Below, one piece after another: positions 14,622 through 15,442 of a stretch of 15,442 bases of DNA. Source of the DNA: Fusobacterium sp. (lineage in GTDB: Bacteria > Fusobacteriota > Fusobacteriia > Fusobacteriales > Fusobacteriaceae); NCBI GenBank assembly GCA_030527385.1, contig JAUNAY010000015.1, positions 1 to 15,442 of the forward strand, read 5' to 3'. Positions within the stretch are counted from its first letter, which is position 1. Every line of letters begins with the position of its first letter. The notes under the pieces are model-generated. The model saw only the letters and a program-made list of their open reading frames with translations. It was not told the origin of the DNA and made no database searches. Position numbers and translations under genes: made by a program.

Positions 14622-15442
14622 ATGGCAGATTGTAATAGTTGTCCATCAGGAAGCACTTGTACAAAAGATAAAGCAAGTTGTGGAATAGTTAATAATCCAC
14701 TAAATCATATAAAAAAAGTTATTGGAATAATGAGTGGTAAGGGTGGAGTTGGAAAATCAACAGTTACTACTTTATTAGCAAAAGAACTTAATAGAAAAGG
14801 ATTTAAAGTAGGAATAATGGACGCTGATATTACTGGTCCAAGTATTCCTAGACTTATGGGAATGAAAGATCAAAAAGCTACTGGAGATGGAGAAAATATA
14901 ATTCCAGTAGTATCTAAAGAGGGAATAAAAGTAATATCTTTAAATCTTTTAATAGATGATGAAAATGAACCAGTAGTATGGAGAGGACCTATTGTTGGAG
15001 GAGCAGTAAAACAATTCTGGGAAGAAGTGTTATGGGGAGATCTTGATTATCTTCTAATTGATATGCCTCCAGGAACAGGAGATGTGGCTCTTACTGTTAT
15101 GCAATCTACACCAATAAACGGAGTTGTAATGGTTTCAGTTCCACAAGATATGGTATCTATGATTGTGGCTAAAGCTGTAAATATGTCTAAAAAATTAAAT
15201 ATTCCAGTTATTGGAGTAGTAGAAAATATGAGCTATATTTTATGTCCAGAATGCAATACTAAAATAAGCTTTAATGATGAAAATGGAGTAAATGATTTCT
15301 TAGCTGAAATGGGACTTGTTTTATTAGGAGAACTTCCAATGACTAAAGGAATTGCTAATTTAACAAAAGGAGAAGAAAAAGGAACAGAAGAATTATTTGC
15401 ACCAATAGCTGATGTAATAATTGGAGAAGTAGAAAAATTATA
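14622..15442 (+). CDS. Mrp/NBP35-type iron-sulfur carrier ATPase, 3'-partial
   Basis: This P-loop ATPase scaffolds and transfers [4Fe-4S] clusters to apoproteins in the cytoplasm. The start is ATG at 14622 with GGAGG at 14611-14615. The frame is open for 273 codons, and the window ends two bases (TA) into the next codon, possibly the stop. Residues 4-20 hold four cysteines (C4, C7, C13, C20) in place of the MIP18/DUF59 domain found at the N-terminus of many bacterial Mrp proteins, recalling the N-terminal cluster motif of NBP35. The deviant Walker A GKGGVGKST is at 39-47, DADITGPS at 67-74, and the DMPPGTGD motif at 147-154. CPEC at 208-211 is the CxxC that bridges a cluster across the dimer. 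It has its own strong promoter. Confidence 0.93.
   Translation, partial: MADCNSCPSGSTCTKDKASCGIVNNPLNHIKKVIGIMSGKGGVGKSTVTTLLAKELNRKGFKVGIMDADITGPSIPRLMGMKDQKATGDGENIIPVVSKEGIKVISLNLLIDDENEPVVWRGPIVGGAVKQFWEEVLWGDLDYLLIDMPPGTGDVALTVMQSTPINGVVMVSVPQDMVSMIVAKAVNMSKKLNIPVIGVVENMSYILCPECNTKISFNDENGVNDFLAEMGLVLLGELPMTKGIANLTKGEEKGTEELFAPIADVIIGEVEKL

Noticed and set aside
1..15442. CRISPR array, tRNA/rRNA, prophage or insertion sequence
   Set aside because: No spaced direct repeats, RNA gene hallmarks, transposase or terminal repeats were seen. The one recombinase-like gene has no mobile context.

Overview
The window is AT-rich, gene-dense DNA with every gene on the + strand and no RNA gene, insertion sequence, prophage or CRISPR array. 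The strong AAGGAGG-type ribosome binding sites, frequent GTG/TTG starts, and FtsX/EnvC-type division genes followed by nadK-recN-era suggest a member of the Fusobacteriaceae, probably Fusobacterium. The species cannot be told from this window. The standard bacterial code applies, because TGA ends several genes and TGG encodes Trp.

Region 1 (1-5835) is a chain of housekeeping genes. It holds the C-terminal part of ftsX, interrupted by an in-frame TGA, then an EnvC-type amidase activator with a degenerate LytM domain, NAD kinase (nadK), the repair ATPase recN, a tyrosine-recombinase-like gene that has lost its catalytic residues, and the GTPase era. Most junctions overlap or are only a few bases apart. 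The chain ends at a clear intrinsic terminator.

Region 2 (5836-11351) starts with a 260-base leader that carries a 12-bp perfect inverted repeat next to a sigma-70-type promoter. A complete five-gene ABC importer of the peptide/nickel class follows: lipoprotein, two permeases and two short ATPases. A cysteine-type glutathione peroxidase comes 20 bases later, then a terminator. The likely theme is uptake of a peptide-like or metal-chelate substrate linked to peroxide or thiol handling.

Region 3 (11352-14560) holds a stand-alone Smr-domain protein, a type I-beta DAHP synthase with its regulatory N-terminal domain (first step of aromatic biosynthesis), a PgeF/YfiH-type purine nucleoside/peptidoglycan-editing enzyme, and a secreted protein of unknown function. 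Region 4 (14561-15442) has a strong promoter and a Mrp/NBP35-type iron-sulfur carrier ATPase that runs off the end of the window.

The most striking signal crosses all genes. A hand scan finds no CATG anywhere in the 15.4 kb, and histidine is written CAC in all 16 cases where the next codon begins with G but mostly CAT elsewhere. This looks like selection against CATG, as by a restriction-modification or methylation system of that specificity. Other points of interest are the nonsense codon in ftsX, the catalytically dead Xer-like protein, and two perfect hairpins inside recN and the permease gene that are built with codons rare in this DNA.
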